Source: Thiobacillus sp. UBA6205 (lineage in GTDB: Bacteria > Pseudomonadota > Gammaproteobacteria > Burkholderiales > Thiobacillaceae). From it: a stretch of DNA of 18,856 bases. The notes beneath the pieces are model-generated. The model had not been told where the DNA came from. It was given only the letters and a program-made list of their open reading frames with translations, and did no database searches. Of this stretch, positions 7,977 through 14,299 are shown in pieces. Positions within the stretch are counted from its first letter, which is position 1. The number at the start of each line of letters is the position of its first letter. The stretch is from the NCBI GenBank assembly GCA_002421825.1, contig DISR01000079.1:37476-56331 (forward strand). Reading direction: 5' to 3'. The position numbers and the translations under genes are program-made.

Positions 7977-8804
7977 AAGGATCATGGCCTTCCAGGCCAG
8001 CCACAGTTTCCTGAGCGGCGTCAGCGAAATCTTGCCGTCCAGCACATGGAAGCCGTCGTGGCGGATCTCCTCCAGCAAGGCCCGGTAGATGGCCGCCATG
8101 GCGAGGCCGGCGCGCTGGGCCTTGCGGTCTTCCTGCGGCAGCCAGGCGAGCGCCTGCTGGTAAGCCTTGACCGCGCGCTCGTGCTGGAACTGCATGAGTT
8201 TCTCGAAACGTTCGGAATGCTGGCGGTTGAGGATTTCTGCCGGCGTGACGCCGAACTGCTCGAGTTCATCGAGCGGCAGGTAGATGCGGCCGCGGCGCGC
8301 ATCCTCGCCCACGTCGCGGATGATGTTGGTCAGCTGGAAGGCCAGCCCCAGTTCGTGCGCGTATTTCAGGGTTTGCCGGTTCCGGTAGCCGAAGATTTCC
8401 GCCGCGACCTGGCCGACCACGCCGGCGGCACGGTGGCAATACAGCAGCAGCGACTTGTAGTCGTCGTAGCGCTGCTGGTCGAGGTCCATTTCCATGCCGT
8501 CGACGATCTCTTCAAGCCATTCCCGGGGAATGTTGCGGCTGCGCACCGTTGGCAGCAGCGCCTGGGTGACGGGGTGCTCGGGCCGGCCTTCATGCATGCG
8601 CGCGAGTTCGCTGCGCCACCAGGCCAGCTTGATGCGGGCAAGCTCGGGGTCGCTGCATTCGTCCACCACGTCGTCCAGTTCGCGGCACAAGGCATAGAAG
8701 GCGGTGATGCCCTTGCGCACATCCGGCTTGAGCGCGCGGAAGCTGTAATAGAAGCTGGAGCCGCTGGCGGCGGCCTTGTCCTGGCAGTACTCGTCGGGCG
8801 TCAT
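7965..8804 (-). CDS. hpnD: Presqualene diphosphate synthase HpnD
   Basis: Trans-isoprenyl diphosphate synthase of the squalene/phytoene synthase fold that condenses two farnesyl diphosphates to presqualene diphosphate. The 279-residue protein has the first Asp-rich motif DDVVDE (44-49), the YCHRAAGVVG segment near 122-131, and the second motif DVGED (164-168) followed by RRGRIYLPLDE. The start is two bases after the hpnC stop, with no clear ribosome-binding site of its own, so coupling to hpnC is likely. Unusually, its last residues (Gly-Ser-Leu) and the TGA stop are read from the terminal inverted repeat of the adjoining element. The natural C-terminus was probably slightly different before insertion; the catalytic core is intact. 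Confidence 0.93.
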   Translation of the reverse strand: MTPDEYCQDKAAASGSSFYYSFRALKPDVRKGITAFYALCRELDDVVDECSDPELARIKLAWWRSELARMHEGRPEHPVTQALLPTVRSRNIPREWLEEIVDGMEMDLDQQRYDDYKSLLLYCHRAAGVVGQVAAEIFGYRNRQTLKYAHELGLAFQLTNIIRDVGEDARRGRIYLPLDELEQFGVTPAEILNRQHSERFEKLMQFQHERAVKAYQQALAWLPQEDRKAQRAGLAMAAIYRALLEEIRHDGFHVLDGKISLTPLRKLWLAWKAMILGSL

Positions 8805-8806
8805 GT

Positions 8807-9697
8807 TTATTTTTTGAATAGCGCTCGCAGGATGATAACAGCCCAGTCCCAGACGTTGAGCTTGACCCGGCGCTTCAAGGGCGCCAGCGGATCGTTGTGC
8901 AGTTTTCTCAGGATGCGGTCGCCGCCGGCGATGATCATGCGCGTCTCGAAGCCGATGCGGCCCTTCAACACCAGGCCGAGCGGCGCGCTCGCCTGCAGCA
9001 TGTTGCGCACGCGCTTTATCTGGCCGAGCATGAAGCTGCGAAAGCGGTCTTCCGGCGCGGAAACCGCCGAGACCACGGGGATGCCGCCCAGCGGCGCGAG
9101 GGCAGGGGCCGGCTTTTCAGGGCTGGCTTCTCCGCACAGCACGCCCAACAGCGCATCCGAAAGACCGGCGCGCGCCAGTTCGTCCTGCGGAAAATACACG
9201 CGGCCCTTGCGGTAGTCGATGGCGACATCCTGCAGGAAATTGATCAGTTGCAGGCTGCTGCACAGGCCGTCCGAATAGGCCAGGTGGCGCGTGTCCTCGT
9301 CCTTGAACAAGGCCATCAGCAGGCGCCCGACCGGATTGGCCGAACGCCGGCAGTAATCCAGGATTTCGCCGAAATTTTCATAGCGCGTCCTGGTGACGTC
9401 CTGGCGAAATGCAGAGAGCAGGTCGCGGAAGGGTTGCAGCGGCAAATCATGTTTGCGTATGACGACAGCGAGGTCTTCGAAGGGCTGGGCCTCCAGCGGC
9501 TGGTTGCGTTCGATCCGGTCTAGCTGTGCCTCGCAGTCATCCAGCGCGGCGATACGCTCCGCCGGCGGGGCATCGCCTTCATCCGCGAAGTCGTCGGCCG
9601 TCCGGGCAAAAACATAGATCACTTCCACCGGGCGGCGCAGATGCGCGGGCAATGCGAACGAGGCGACAGGGAAGTTTTCGTAATGGGCGACCGTCAC
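8807..9697 (-). CDS. hpnC: Hydroxysqualene synthase HpnC
   Basis: Squalene/phytoene-synthase-fold enzyme that converts presqualene diphosphate to hydroxysqualene. The 296-residue protein begins with HYENFPVAS, characteristic of HpnC. It has the first Asp-rich motif DDFADE (35-40), NPVGRLLMALF near 121-131, and the second motif DVAID (157-161) followed by YRKGRVYFPQDE. Translation starts at a GTG; no ATG is available in frame upstream. Residues about 188-215 form an Ala/Pro-rich segment that looks like an insertion between the second Asp motif and the following helix. First gene of the minus-strand hpnC-hpnD-hpnE-SDR run; a possible promoter lies about 60 bases upstream. Confidence 0.92.
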   Translation of the reverse strand: MTVAHYENFPVASFALPAHLRRPVEVIYVFARTADDFADEGDAPPAERIAALDDCEAQLDRIERNQPLEAQPFEDLAVVIRKHDLPLQPFRDLLSAFRQDVTRTRYENFGEILDYCRRSANPVGRLLMALFKDEDTRHLAYSDGLCSSLQLINFLQDVAIDYRKGRVYFPQDELARAGLSDALLGVLCGEASPEKPAPALAPLGGIPVVSAVSAPEDRFRSFMLGQIKRVRNMLQASAPLGLVLKGRIGFETRMIIAGGDRILRKLHNDPLAPLKRRVKLNVWDWAVIILRALFKK

Positions 9698-9756
9698 GGC
9701 GGAAGGTGGGATGAGGCGGTTTGGGGAGCGGCCAAGAAGCTGGCTGCAACGGCATG

Positions 9757-9762
9757 ATTATA
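9757..9762 (-). promoter_or_regulatory. Possible -10 box of the hpnC promoter
   Basis: The minus strand reads TATAAT exactly, about 60 bases upstream of the hpnC GTG start, in a locally AT-rich patch of an otherwise GC-rich intergenic region shared with the divergent tRNA gene. No convincing -35 box at 16-18 bases spacing is seen, so this is only a candidate. Confidence 0.3.
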
Positions 9763-9818
9763 TTACTATTGCCGGCCCCAACCCGGTTTGCACAAAGGCA
9801 TGCATGCCGGTCCACACA

Positions 9819-9903
9819 GCGGAAGTGGCGGAATTGGTAGACGCACTGGATTTAGGTTCCAGCGCCGCAAGGCGTGCAGGTTCGAGTCCTGTCTTCCGCA
9901 CCA
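9819..9903 (+). tRNA. tRNA-Leu (anticodon UAG)
   Basis: An 85-base class II tRNA with a long variable arm. The acceptor stem is GCGGAAG (9819-9825) paired with CTTCCGC (9893-9899), followed by encoded ACCA (9900-9903). The anticodon stem is CTGGA/TCCAG (9846-9850/9858-9862) with loop TTTAGGT, giving anticodon TAG at 9853-9855. The T-arm carries GGTTCGAGTCC. The long variable arm and TAG anticodon identify leucine, reading CUN codons. It lies between divergent hpnC and the Yip1-type gene. Confidence 0.97.
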
Positions 9904-10038
9904 GATTCGGCAGGATATCGGATGCGCCTGAGGTTCGGCATGCTGCTTCCCGTGCGTGTTTTTCCGCACAGTTTGTCCTGCGCGCAGAACCCGTTTTGGC
10001 CTTGTTCGCCAGCGGATGTCAACTTGTGAAATTGGTCC

Positions 10039-10044
10039 TTGACA
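10039..10044 (+). promoter_or_regulatory. Possible -35 box upstream of the Yip1-type gene
   Basis: A consensus TTGACA at 10039-10044 is followed after 16 bases by TAAAAA in a very A-rich tract, about 70 bases before the start codon of the membrane-protein gene. The -10 match is poor, so the promoter is tentative. The stretch 9904-10137 between the tRNA and this gene holds no other recognised feature apart from the palindrome at 10068-10084. Confidence 0.4.
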
Positions 10045-10067
10045 TGACAAAAAAACAGTCTAAAAAA

Positions 10068-10084
10068 ATATCATAGTGTGATAT
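10068..10084. promoter_or_regulatory. 17-bp palindrome, candidate operator
   Basis: Perfect dyad ATATCA-TAGTG-TGATAT, located just downstream of the TTGACA/A-rich candidate promoter and 53 bases before the start codon of the Yip1-type gene. The size and symmetry resemble a binding site for a dimeric regulator, but I do not recognise a specific regulator. Confidence 0.35.
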
Positions 10085-10137
10085 ATCCCGGATGCGAGTC
10101 CGGCCCATAGTGTCATGTTCCAGAAAAGGAGGATGTC

Positions 10138-10698
10138 ATGAAACTGAGTACCCTGTCCCACCTGCCGCTTTCCGCCGACCAGGGCTGGCCAGAAATCGAG
10201 CGGCTTCACCCTCGCCTGATCAAGGTCTTTGCCTTCATCGTGTTGCCGCTGTCCATTTTGCCTCCACTCATGCTCTACTACGTCGGCAGTCATGATCCCG
10301 AGGTGTTTTTGCCGCAGTCGGCGGGCAAGAACTGGGGAACGATCGCCGCAGTCTTCTTCCTGACGGAAATGTTCACCCTGCTGCTCATGGGCTGGCTCAT
10401 CAAGCAGGTTGCGGAAGGCAACAAGCTGAGCATCGGTTACCATGATTCCTATCTGCTCGCCGCCATTGCGCCTGTTCCGCTTTGGCTTTCATCGCTGGGG
10501 CTGCTGGTGCCCAGCCTGGCATTCAATGTGTTGCTTTCCCTGGCGGCGTTCGGACTCTCCTGCGGCATCATCTATCACGGCATAGAGGCGCTGGCCCATA
10601 CCCGCGAAGAGGTGTGCGCGGCATGCGTCGTGCAGATAGTGATCGGCGCCGGCCTCATTGCCTGGGCCCTGCTGCTGATGCTGGTGGTGCTGCTCTAG
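10138..10698 (+). CDS. Yip1-domain-like integral membrane protein
   Basis: A 186-residue inner-membrane protein with about five hydrophobic segments (approximately 28-46, 66-84, 98-118, 120-145, 160-186). The cytosolic-looking N-terminus contains DQGWPEIERLHP, and the first membrane segment reads VLPLSILPPLMLYYVG. That pattern, a short N-terminal region with a Trp-rich helix followed by a proline-rich first span, resembles bacterial Yip1-family proteins, whose function is not established. It has a strong AGGAGG ribosome-binding site five bases before the ATG. It stands alone between the tRNA and a GC-rich hairpin, and may have its own promoter and operator upstream. Family assignment is from memory of similar sequences. 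Confidence 0.72.
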   Translation: MKLSTLSHLPLSADQGWPEIERLHPRLIKVFAFIVLPLSILPPLMLYYVGSHDPEVFLPQSAGKNWGTIAAVFFLTEMFTLLLMGWLIKQVAEGNKLSIGYHDSYLLAAIAPVPLWLSSLGLLVPSLAFNVLLSLAAFGLSCGIIYHGIEALAHTREEVCAACVVQIVIGAGLIAWALLLMLVVLL

Positions 10699-10718
10699 AA
10701 GGGGCAGACCGAGTTGCG

Positions 10719-10739
10719 CGGGCCTCCTCCGGAGGCCCG
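10719..10739 (+). terminator. GC-rich hairpin after the Yip1-type gene
   Basis: CGGGCCTCC and GGAGGCCCG form a perfect 9-bp stem with a 3-base loop, 20 bases after the stop codon. There is no T-run behind it, so it may be an RNA-stabilising or inefficient terminator hairpin rather than a classic intrinsic terminator. Confidence 0.5.
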
Positions 10740-10796
10740 ATTCGTGATGTTGCCGGGCCTTTCCCCCGATTTCCCGGAGCCATTCCATAATGGCCC

Positions 10797-10862
10797 CATG
10801 GCTGACGGCGGCCGGATTTTGTGTCAGATTCTGCTCTGGGAAAATCACAACCGTCAGCCATG
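10797..10862 (+). promoter_or_regulatory. 12-bp inverted repeat covering the start codon of the downstream phosphatase gene
   Basis: CATGGCTGACGG (10797-10808) and CCGTCAGCCATG (10851-10862) are exact inverted copies separated by 42 bases. The right arm contains the ATG at 10860 of the histidine-phosphatase gene and the region where its ribosome-binding site should be. In RNA this stem could hide the translation start. A regulatory role is inference. Confidence 0.45.
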
Positions 10863-11513
10863 CATCATCTTTCCGATCCCCCTGTCACGCGCGTCTGTTT
10901 CGTGCGCCATGGCGAAACAGACTGGAACGTGGAAAAGCGCATCCAGGGCCACACTGACATTCCCCTCAACGAAAGGGGCCGCGCCCAGGCCGTGGCCATG
11001 GCCTTCAATGCCGCCCACGTCAGCTTCAGGGCCATCTACAGCAGCGATCTGGTACGTGCGCTTGATACCGCCAGGGCGCTGGCCGAGCGCGAAGGGCAGG
11101 AAGTAAAGCTGCTGCCGCAACTGCGCGAACGCAACTACGGAATTTTCCAGGGCATCACCGCGGCCGAGGGCGAGCAGCGCTACCCCGAAGCCTACCAACT
11201 CTATGCAGCGCGCGATCCGCACTACGATTTCGAGACCGGCGAAAGCCTGCTCGACTTCGCCGCGCGCGTGGCGGAGGCCGTGGACTGGATGGTGCGCCAC
11301 CACACTGGCCAGACCATCGCGGCGGTGACGCACGGCGGCGTGCTCGACATCCTGTTCCGCAAGGCCACCGGCCGGCCGCTCTCCACGCCGCGTGATTTCA
11401 AGATTCCCAACTGCGGCCTCAACTGGTTCCATTTTGACGGCCAGGGCTGGCACCTGGAAAGCTGGGGCGACCGTCATCACCTGCAAAGCGTGCTGACCGA
11501 AACGCCGGAGTAG
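10860..11513 (+). CDS. Histidine phosphatase family protein (GpmB/CobC-like)
   Basis: A 217-residue member of the histidine phosphatase superfamily. It shows the phospho-histidine motif FVRHGETDWN near residues 13-22, IQGHTDIPLNERGRAQA, an acidic catalytic motif RERNYGIFQG, and the second catalytic histidine in VTHGG. Such proteins include phosphoserine phosphatase, alpha-ribazole phosphatase (CobC) and broad phosphatases named GpmB; the substrate cannot be decided here. ATG 10860 begins close to the first motif. A GTG at 10821 would add 13 residues. Neither start has a strong ribosome-binding site, and ATG 10860 lies in one arm of an inverted repeat. The next gene starts ten bases after this stop, so the two phosphatase-fold genes are probably co-transcribed. 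Confidence 0.88.
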   Translation: MHHLSDPPVTRVCFVRHGETDWNVEKRIQGHTDIPLNERGRAQAVAMAFNAAHVSFRAIYSSDLVRALDTARALAEREGQEVKLLPQLRERNYGIFQGITAAEGEQRYPEAYQLYAARDPHYDFETGESLLDFAARVAEAVDWMVRHHTGQTIAAVTHGGVLDILFRKATGRPLSTPRDFKIPNCGLNWFHFDGQGWHLESWGDRHHLQSVLTETPE

Positions 11514-11523
11514 GGTGCTGGCA

Positions 11524-12216
11524 ATGGAACACGTGCTGGTGCTGCTGCGCCATGGCCACAGTGAATGGAACCTCACCGACCGCTTCACCGGCTGGACCGA
11601 CATTCCGCTGACCGAGGTCGGGCTTGCCGAAGGCGAGGCGGCGGGGCGCAGGCTCGCACAGGCGGGTTATCGTTTCGACGAAGTCCATCTCTCCGTATTG
11701 AGGCGCACGCATCAGACCGCGGATGCCGTGCTCGCCGTCATGGGCACGCCAGAGGTCCCGGTCTATGCGACGTGGCGTCTCAACGAACGCCATTACGGCG
11801 CGCTGCAGGGCTTGAACAAGCAGGAGATTTTTTCCACCTGGGGCGAGCAGGAATCGCGCAAATGGTGGCGCGGCTATTACACTCCGCCGCCGCCCGTGGA
11901 CCTGGACGATCCGCGCCATCCGCGCCATGACCCGCTCTACGCGGAACTTGCTCCCGGGCAATTGCCGGCGAGCGAAAGCCTGCGGGACTGCCAGCGCCGC
12001 CTGCTGCCGTACTGGCATGAAGTGCTGGCGCCACGCCTGCGCGAAGGCAAAAAGTTGCTGGTCATCAGCCACGGCAACACCTTGCGCGCCCTGGTCATGC
12101 ACCTTGAAGCCCTGAGCGCGGAAGCGATGGAGTCTGTTGAAATCGCCTCCGGCGTGCCGCTGGTGTACCGCTTTTCTCCAGAACTCGAATGGGAGGGCAA
12201 GGAATGGCTGGCGTAG
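11524..12216 (+). CDS. gpmA: 2,3-bisphosphoglycerate-dependent phosphoglycerate mutase (GpmA-like)
   Basis: Interconverts 3- and 2-phosphoglycerate through a phosphohistidine enzyme. The 230-residue protein aligns along E. coli GpmA: LLRHGHSEWN near the N-terminus (phospho-His), DRFTGWTDIPLTEVG, RLNERHYGALQGLNK with the catalytic Glu, HDPLYAEL, and ISHGNTLRALV with the second catalytic His, then IASGVPLVYRF. Two differences stand out: His replaces the usual Glu or Gln in RHGES, and the protein ends at EWLA, lacking the 15-20-residue C-terminal tail of E. coli GpmA. ATG 11524 is preferred, with AGGG eight bases upstream; GTG 11515 is an alternative. It lies directly downstream of another histidine phosphatase. 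Confidence 0.88.
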   Translation: MEHVLVLLRHGHSEWNLTDRFTGWTDIPLTEVGLAEGEAAGRRLAQAGYRFDEVHLSVLRRTHQTADAVLAVMGTPEVPVYATWRLNERHYGALQGLNKQEIFSTWGEQESRKWWRGYYTPPPPVDLDDPRHPRHDPLYAELAPGQLPASESLRDCQRRLLPYWHEVLAPRLREGKKLLVISHGNTLRALVMHLEALSAEAMESVEIASGVPLVYRFSPELEWEGKEWLA

Positions 12217-12296
12217 GGCCGGGCAGGCCGTGTGCTATACAGAGCGCTGTGGCTGATTCGCTCGTCTGCCGACTGTTTCCCGAAAGAGGCTTCGCA

Positions 12297-12725
12297 ATGT
12301 TCAAGAAAACGCTTCCGGCCCTGGCGCTGACCATTATGCTTGCCGCCTGCGGCATCAGTCCGGAAGCGAAAAGAAAGCCCGGCATCCAATCCTTCGACTG
12401 GCCAGGGGAAGGCGTCCGCGCCACGCTCGAATACCGCACCGTGCAGGCGCCGCCGGCCGGAACCACCTGCGCCGGCAGCCTGCGCATCGAGAACCACGGC
12501 AAAAGAAACTACAGCGTGCTGCTGTTCAACGTAAAAGCATTCTCGGCCTCCGGCGAGCTGATCGCCACCGACAGGTTTTCCCTGTCTTCCAGCCTGAACC
12601 CCGGCGGCAGGGCCGAGATAGCTTTCGATCCGCACAACCCGCTCAATCCCGTCGTGCTCACGAAGCGCTACAGCGAGTGCCCGAAGGACATGGCGTCTCT
12701 GGATGTGAAGCTGGAAGCTTTTTGA
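12297..12725 (+). CDS. Small hypothetical lipoprotein
   Basis: A 142-residue protein with a lipoprotein signal: MFKK, a hydrophobic stretch, then the lipobox LAAC with Cys18, so it should be anchored to the inner face of the outer membrane or in the periplasm. The mature part is hydrophilic, with a central region (SLRIENHGKRNYSVLLFNVKAF) suggestive of a beta-sandwich, and two cysteines (TTCAGS and SECPKD) that could form a disulfide. The ATG has AGAGG eight bases upstream. The frame is open further upstream to 12189, but that part overlaps gpmA and lacks conserved features. I do not recognise a family. It converges with the DUF3147-like gene 15 bases away. Confidence 0.75.
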   Translation: MFKKTLPALALTIMLAACGISPEAKRKPGIQSFDWPGEGVRATLEYRTVQAPPAGTTCAGSLRIENHGKRNYSVLLFNVKAFSASGELIATDRFSLSSSLNPGGRAEIAFDPHNPLNPVVLTKRYSECPKDMASLDVKLEAF

Positions 12726-12740
12726 GCCGGGCAGACCTGA

Positions 12741-13091
12741 CTAAAGTTTTATCCCGCTGGAATTCAGGATCGACACCATGAGCAAATAGCAGCCGGCGGT
12801 GATTGCGATGGAGATGCCCATGCTTGAATAGAAGTTCAGCCCCAGTTTCAGCAATAGCGGCAATGTCAGGAACAGGGCCAATGAGGGCAGGACGAGCCAG
12901 AATATGCTTGAGGCAAGCGCGCTGACTCTGGCGGCATCTTTCGTGTCGACATAAAGCCAGACTATGGCAAGTACGGAAACCAGCGGGATCGACGCCAACA
13001 GTGCCCCGACAAAAGAACTCCGTTTGGCAACCTCGGAAATTGCGACAATCAGGATGGTCGTGACTGCAATTTTGATCAGGTAGCAGGCCAA
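12741..13091 (-). CDS. DUF3147-like small integral membrane protein
   Basis: A 116-residue, very hydrophobic protein with four predicted membrane segments (about 4-22, 28-48, 60-82, 90-112). The pattern AISEVAKRSSFVGALLASIPLVSVLAIVWLY resembles the DUF3147 family, whose function is unknown. Only a TTG start (13091) is available: the frame upstream hits a stop four codons earlier, and the nearby ATG at 13096 is out of frame. GAGAG lies seven to eight bases before the TTG. It follows hypE on the same strand by 43 bases, so it may be transcribed with the hyp genes, although nothing ties it functionally to hydrogenase. Confidence 0.75.
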   Translation of the reverse strand: MACYLIKIAVTTILIVAISEVAKRSSFVGALLASIPLVSVLAIVWLYVDTKDAARVSALASSIFWLVLPSLALFLTLPLLLKLGLNFYSSMGISIAITAGCYLLMVSILNSSGIKL

Positions 13092-13134
13092 GTCATGCTC
13101 TCAATATCCAGTTGTCCATGCGGGGACCTTTTTT

Positions 13135-14139
13135 TCAGCATATCCGCGGCAGCGGATCATCTTCCAACTCATCCAGCACACGTTTTCCGCCCAGCGCCGT
13201 TTCCAGCGCCACGCGGCCCTTGCCGGCCTCGATGCGGCCGATGAGGGCGGCATCCTTTCCATTGGGCAGTGCGCGCCAGGCCTGCAGGATGCTCTCTGCG
13301 GCATCCGCTTGGACGACCGCGACGATGCGGCCTTCGCAGGCGAGGTAGTATGGATCGTAGCCGAGCATGTCGCACACCGACTGCACGGCGTCGCGCACAG
13401 GCAGTCTGGCCTGTTCCAGCACCAGATCGTGGCCGCTGGCGCGGGCGATTTCGTGTGCCACGGTGGCGAGCCCGCCGCGCGTGGGGTCGCGCATGAATTT
13501 GAGTCCGGGCTGATGCCAGGCGGCGCGCGCCAGCGGCAGCACCGAGGCGGAGTCGGATTGCAGCTCGCCGGAAAGGCCGAACTGCTCGCGCGCGAGCATC
13601 ACCGCGATACCGTGGTCGCCGATGGGGCCGGACACCAGCACGGCGTCGCCGGCTTCGATCTGCTGCATGCCGAGTTTCTGCGTGGCGGTGCGCTGGCCGA
13701 TGCCGGCGACTGACAGATACAGCCCGCCGCCTTCGTTTCTGCGCACGACCTTGGTGTCGCCGGCGGCGACCTGCAGGCCGTTTTCTTTTGCGGCGGCGGC
13801 GAAGCTGGCAATCAGGCGGTCGAGCACGGCGAACTCGAGGCCTTCCTCGATGATGGCGGAGAGCGTGGCGTAGCGCGGCTCGGCCCCGGCCACGGCGAGG
13901 TCGTTGACCACGCCATGGACCGCGAGCGAGCCGAGGTTGCCCCCGGGGAATTCCAGTGGCTGCACCGTGAAGCCGTCGGTGGTAACCATGATGTCACCCG
14001 TAAGATCGGGCAGGTGCACGGCGTCGGCGTCGGTGTCGAGCACCGGGTTGCCGAGATGGCGCGCGAAGATTTCAGAAATCAGCTCGCGCATGAAGCGGCC
14101 GCCGTTGCCGTGGGCGAGAAGGATGCGTTCGTCGTTCAT
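13135..14139 (-). CDS. hypE: Hydrogenase maturation factor HypE
   Basis: HypE accepts a carbamoyl group from HypF on its C-terminal cysteine, dehydrates it with ATP to thiocyanate, and passes cyanide to the iron held by HypC-HypD. The 334-residue protein is a PurM/AIR-synthetase-fold ATPase with HGNGGRFM at the N-terminus, DIMVTTDGF, HGVVNDLAVAGAEP, the GDTKVV motif and DPTRGGLATV. It ends exactly in PRIC, with the essential terminal Cys334. The ATG has no obvious Shine-Dalgarno sequence; an inverted-repeat element lies 15 bases upstream and separates it from hypF. Intact and probably functional. Confidence 0.97.
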   Translation of the reverse strand: MNDERILLAHGNGGRFMRELISEIFARHLGNPVLDTDADAVHLPDLTGDIMVTTDGFTVQPLEFPGGNLGSLAVHGVVNDLAVAGAEPRYATLSAIIEEGLEFAVLDRLIASFAAAAKENGLQVAAGDTKVVRRNEGGGLYLSVAGIGQRTATQKLGMQQIEAGDAVLVSGPIGDHGIAVMLAREQFGLSGELQSDSASVLPLARAAWHQPGLKFMRDPTRGGLATVAHEIARASGHDLVLEQARLPVRDAVQSVCDMLGYDPYYLACEGRIVAVVQADAAESILQAWRALPNGKDAALIGRIEAGKGRVALETALGGKRVLDELEDDPLPRIC

Positions 14140-14154
14140 ATTTTGAAAGGCAGG

Positions 14155-14290
14155 TTAACCGCGGAGTTCGCGGAGGTCGCAGGGTTAAAACAGTTAGTTA
14201 TGGATTTGTGGTGCATGTCATACCTGATAAGGCCATCCCGGCACGGGCGAGCAAATACTCCTCCGCGTCCTCCGCGAACTCTGCGGTCAA
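14155..14290. repeat. Intergenic 9-nt-period inverted repeat, copy 3 (hypF/hypE gap)
   Basis: Arms 14155-14184 and 14261-14290 are inverted copies (about 25 of 30 positions) separated by 76 bases. Units of nine: CGCGGAGTT, CGCGGAGGT, CGCAGGGTT on the left, and (reverse complement) CGCAGAGTT, CGCGGAGGA, CGCGGAGGA on the right. Left edge TTAACC; right edge TTGACC read on the other strand. From AACC to the matching edge it spans 132 bases. It occupies nearly the whole gap between the hypF stop and the hypE start. The spacer contains no gene I can support. Confidence 0.78.
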
Positions 14291-14299
14291 TTTCCGATT

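Noticed and set aside
6423..9215. Very long plus-strand open frame (930 codons) opposite hpnE, hpnD and hpnC
   Set aside because: High-GC antisense shadow of three well-supported minus-strand genes, running straight through the repeat element; no recognisable domain.
9698..9818. Promoter for tRNA-Leu
   Set aside because: AT-rich TATATTACTAT is present at 9759-9769, but no -35/-10 pair with proper spacing and distance to the tRNA 5' end could be supported.
9711..10076. Plus-strand open frame of 121 codons across the tRNA
   Set aside because: Its central part is the translation of tRNA-Leu and its flanks; no ribosome-binding site and no protein-like continuation.
12726..12740. Shared terminator between the lipoprotein and the DUF3147-like gene
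   Set aside because: Only 15 bases separate them and no convincing hairpin with T-tract is visible.
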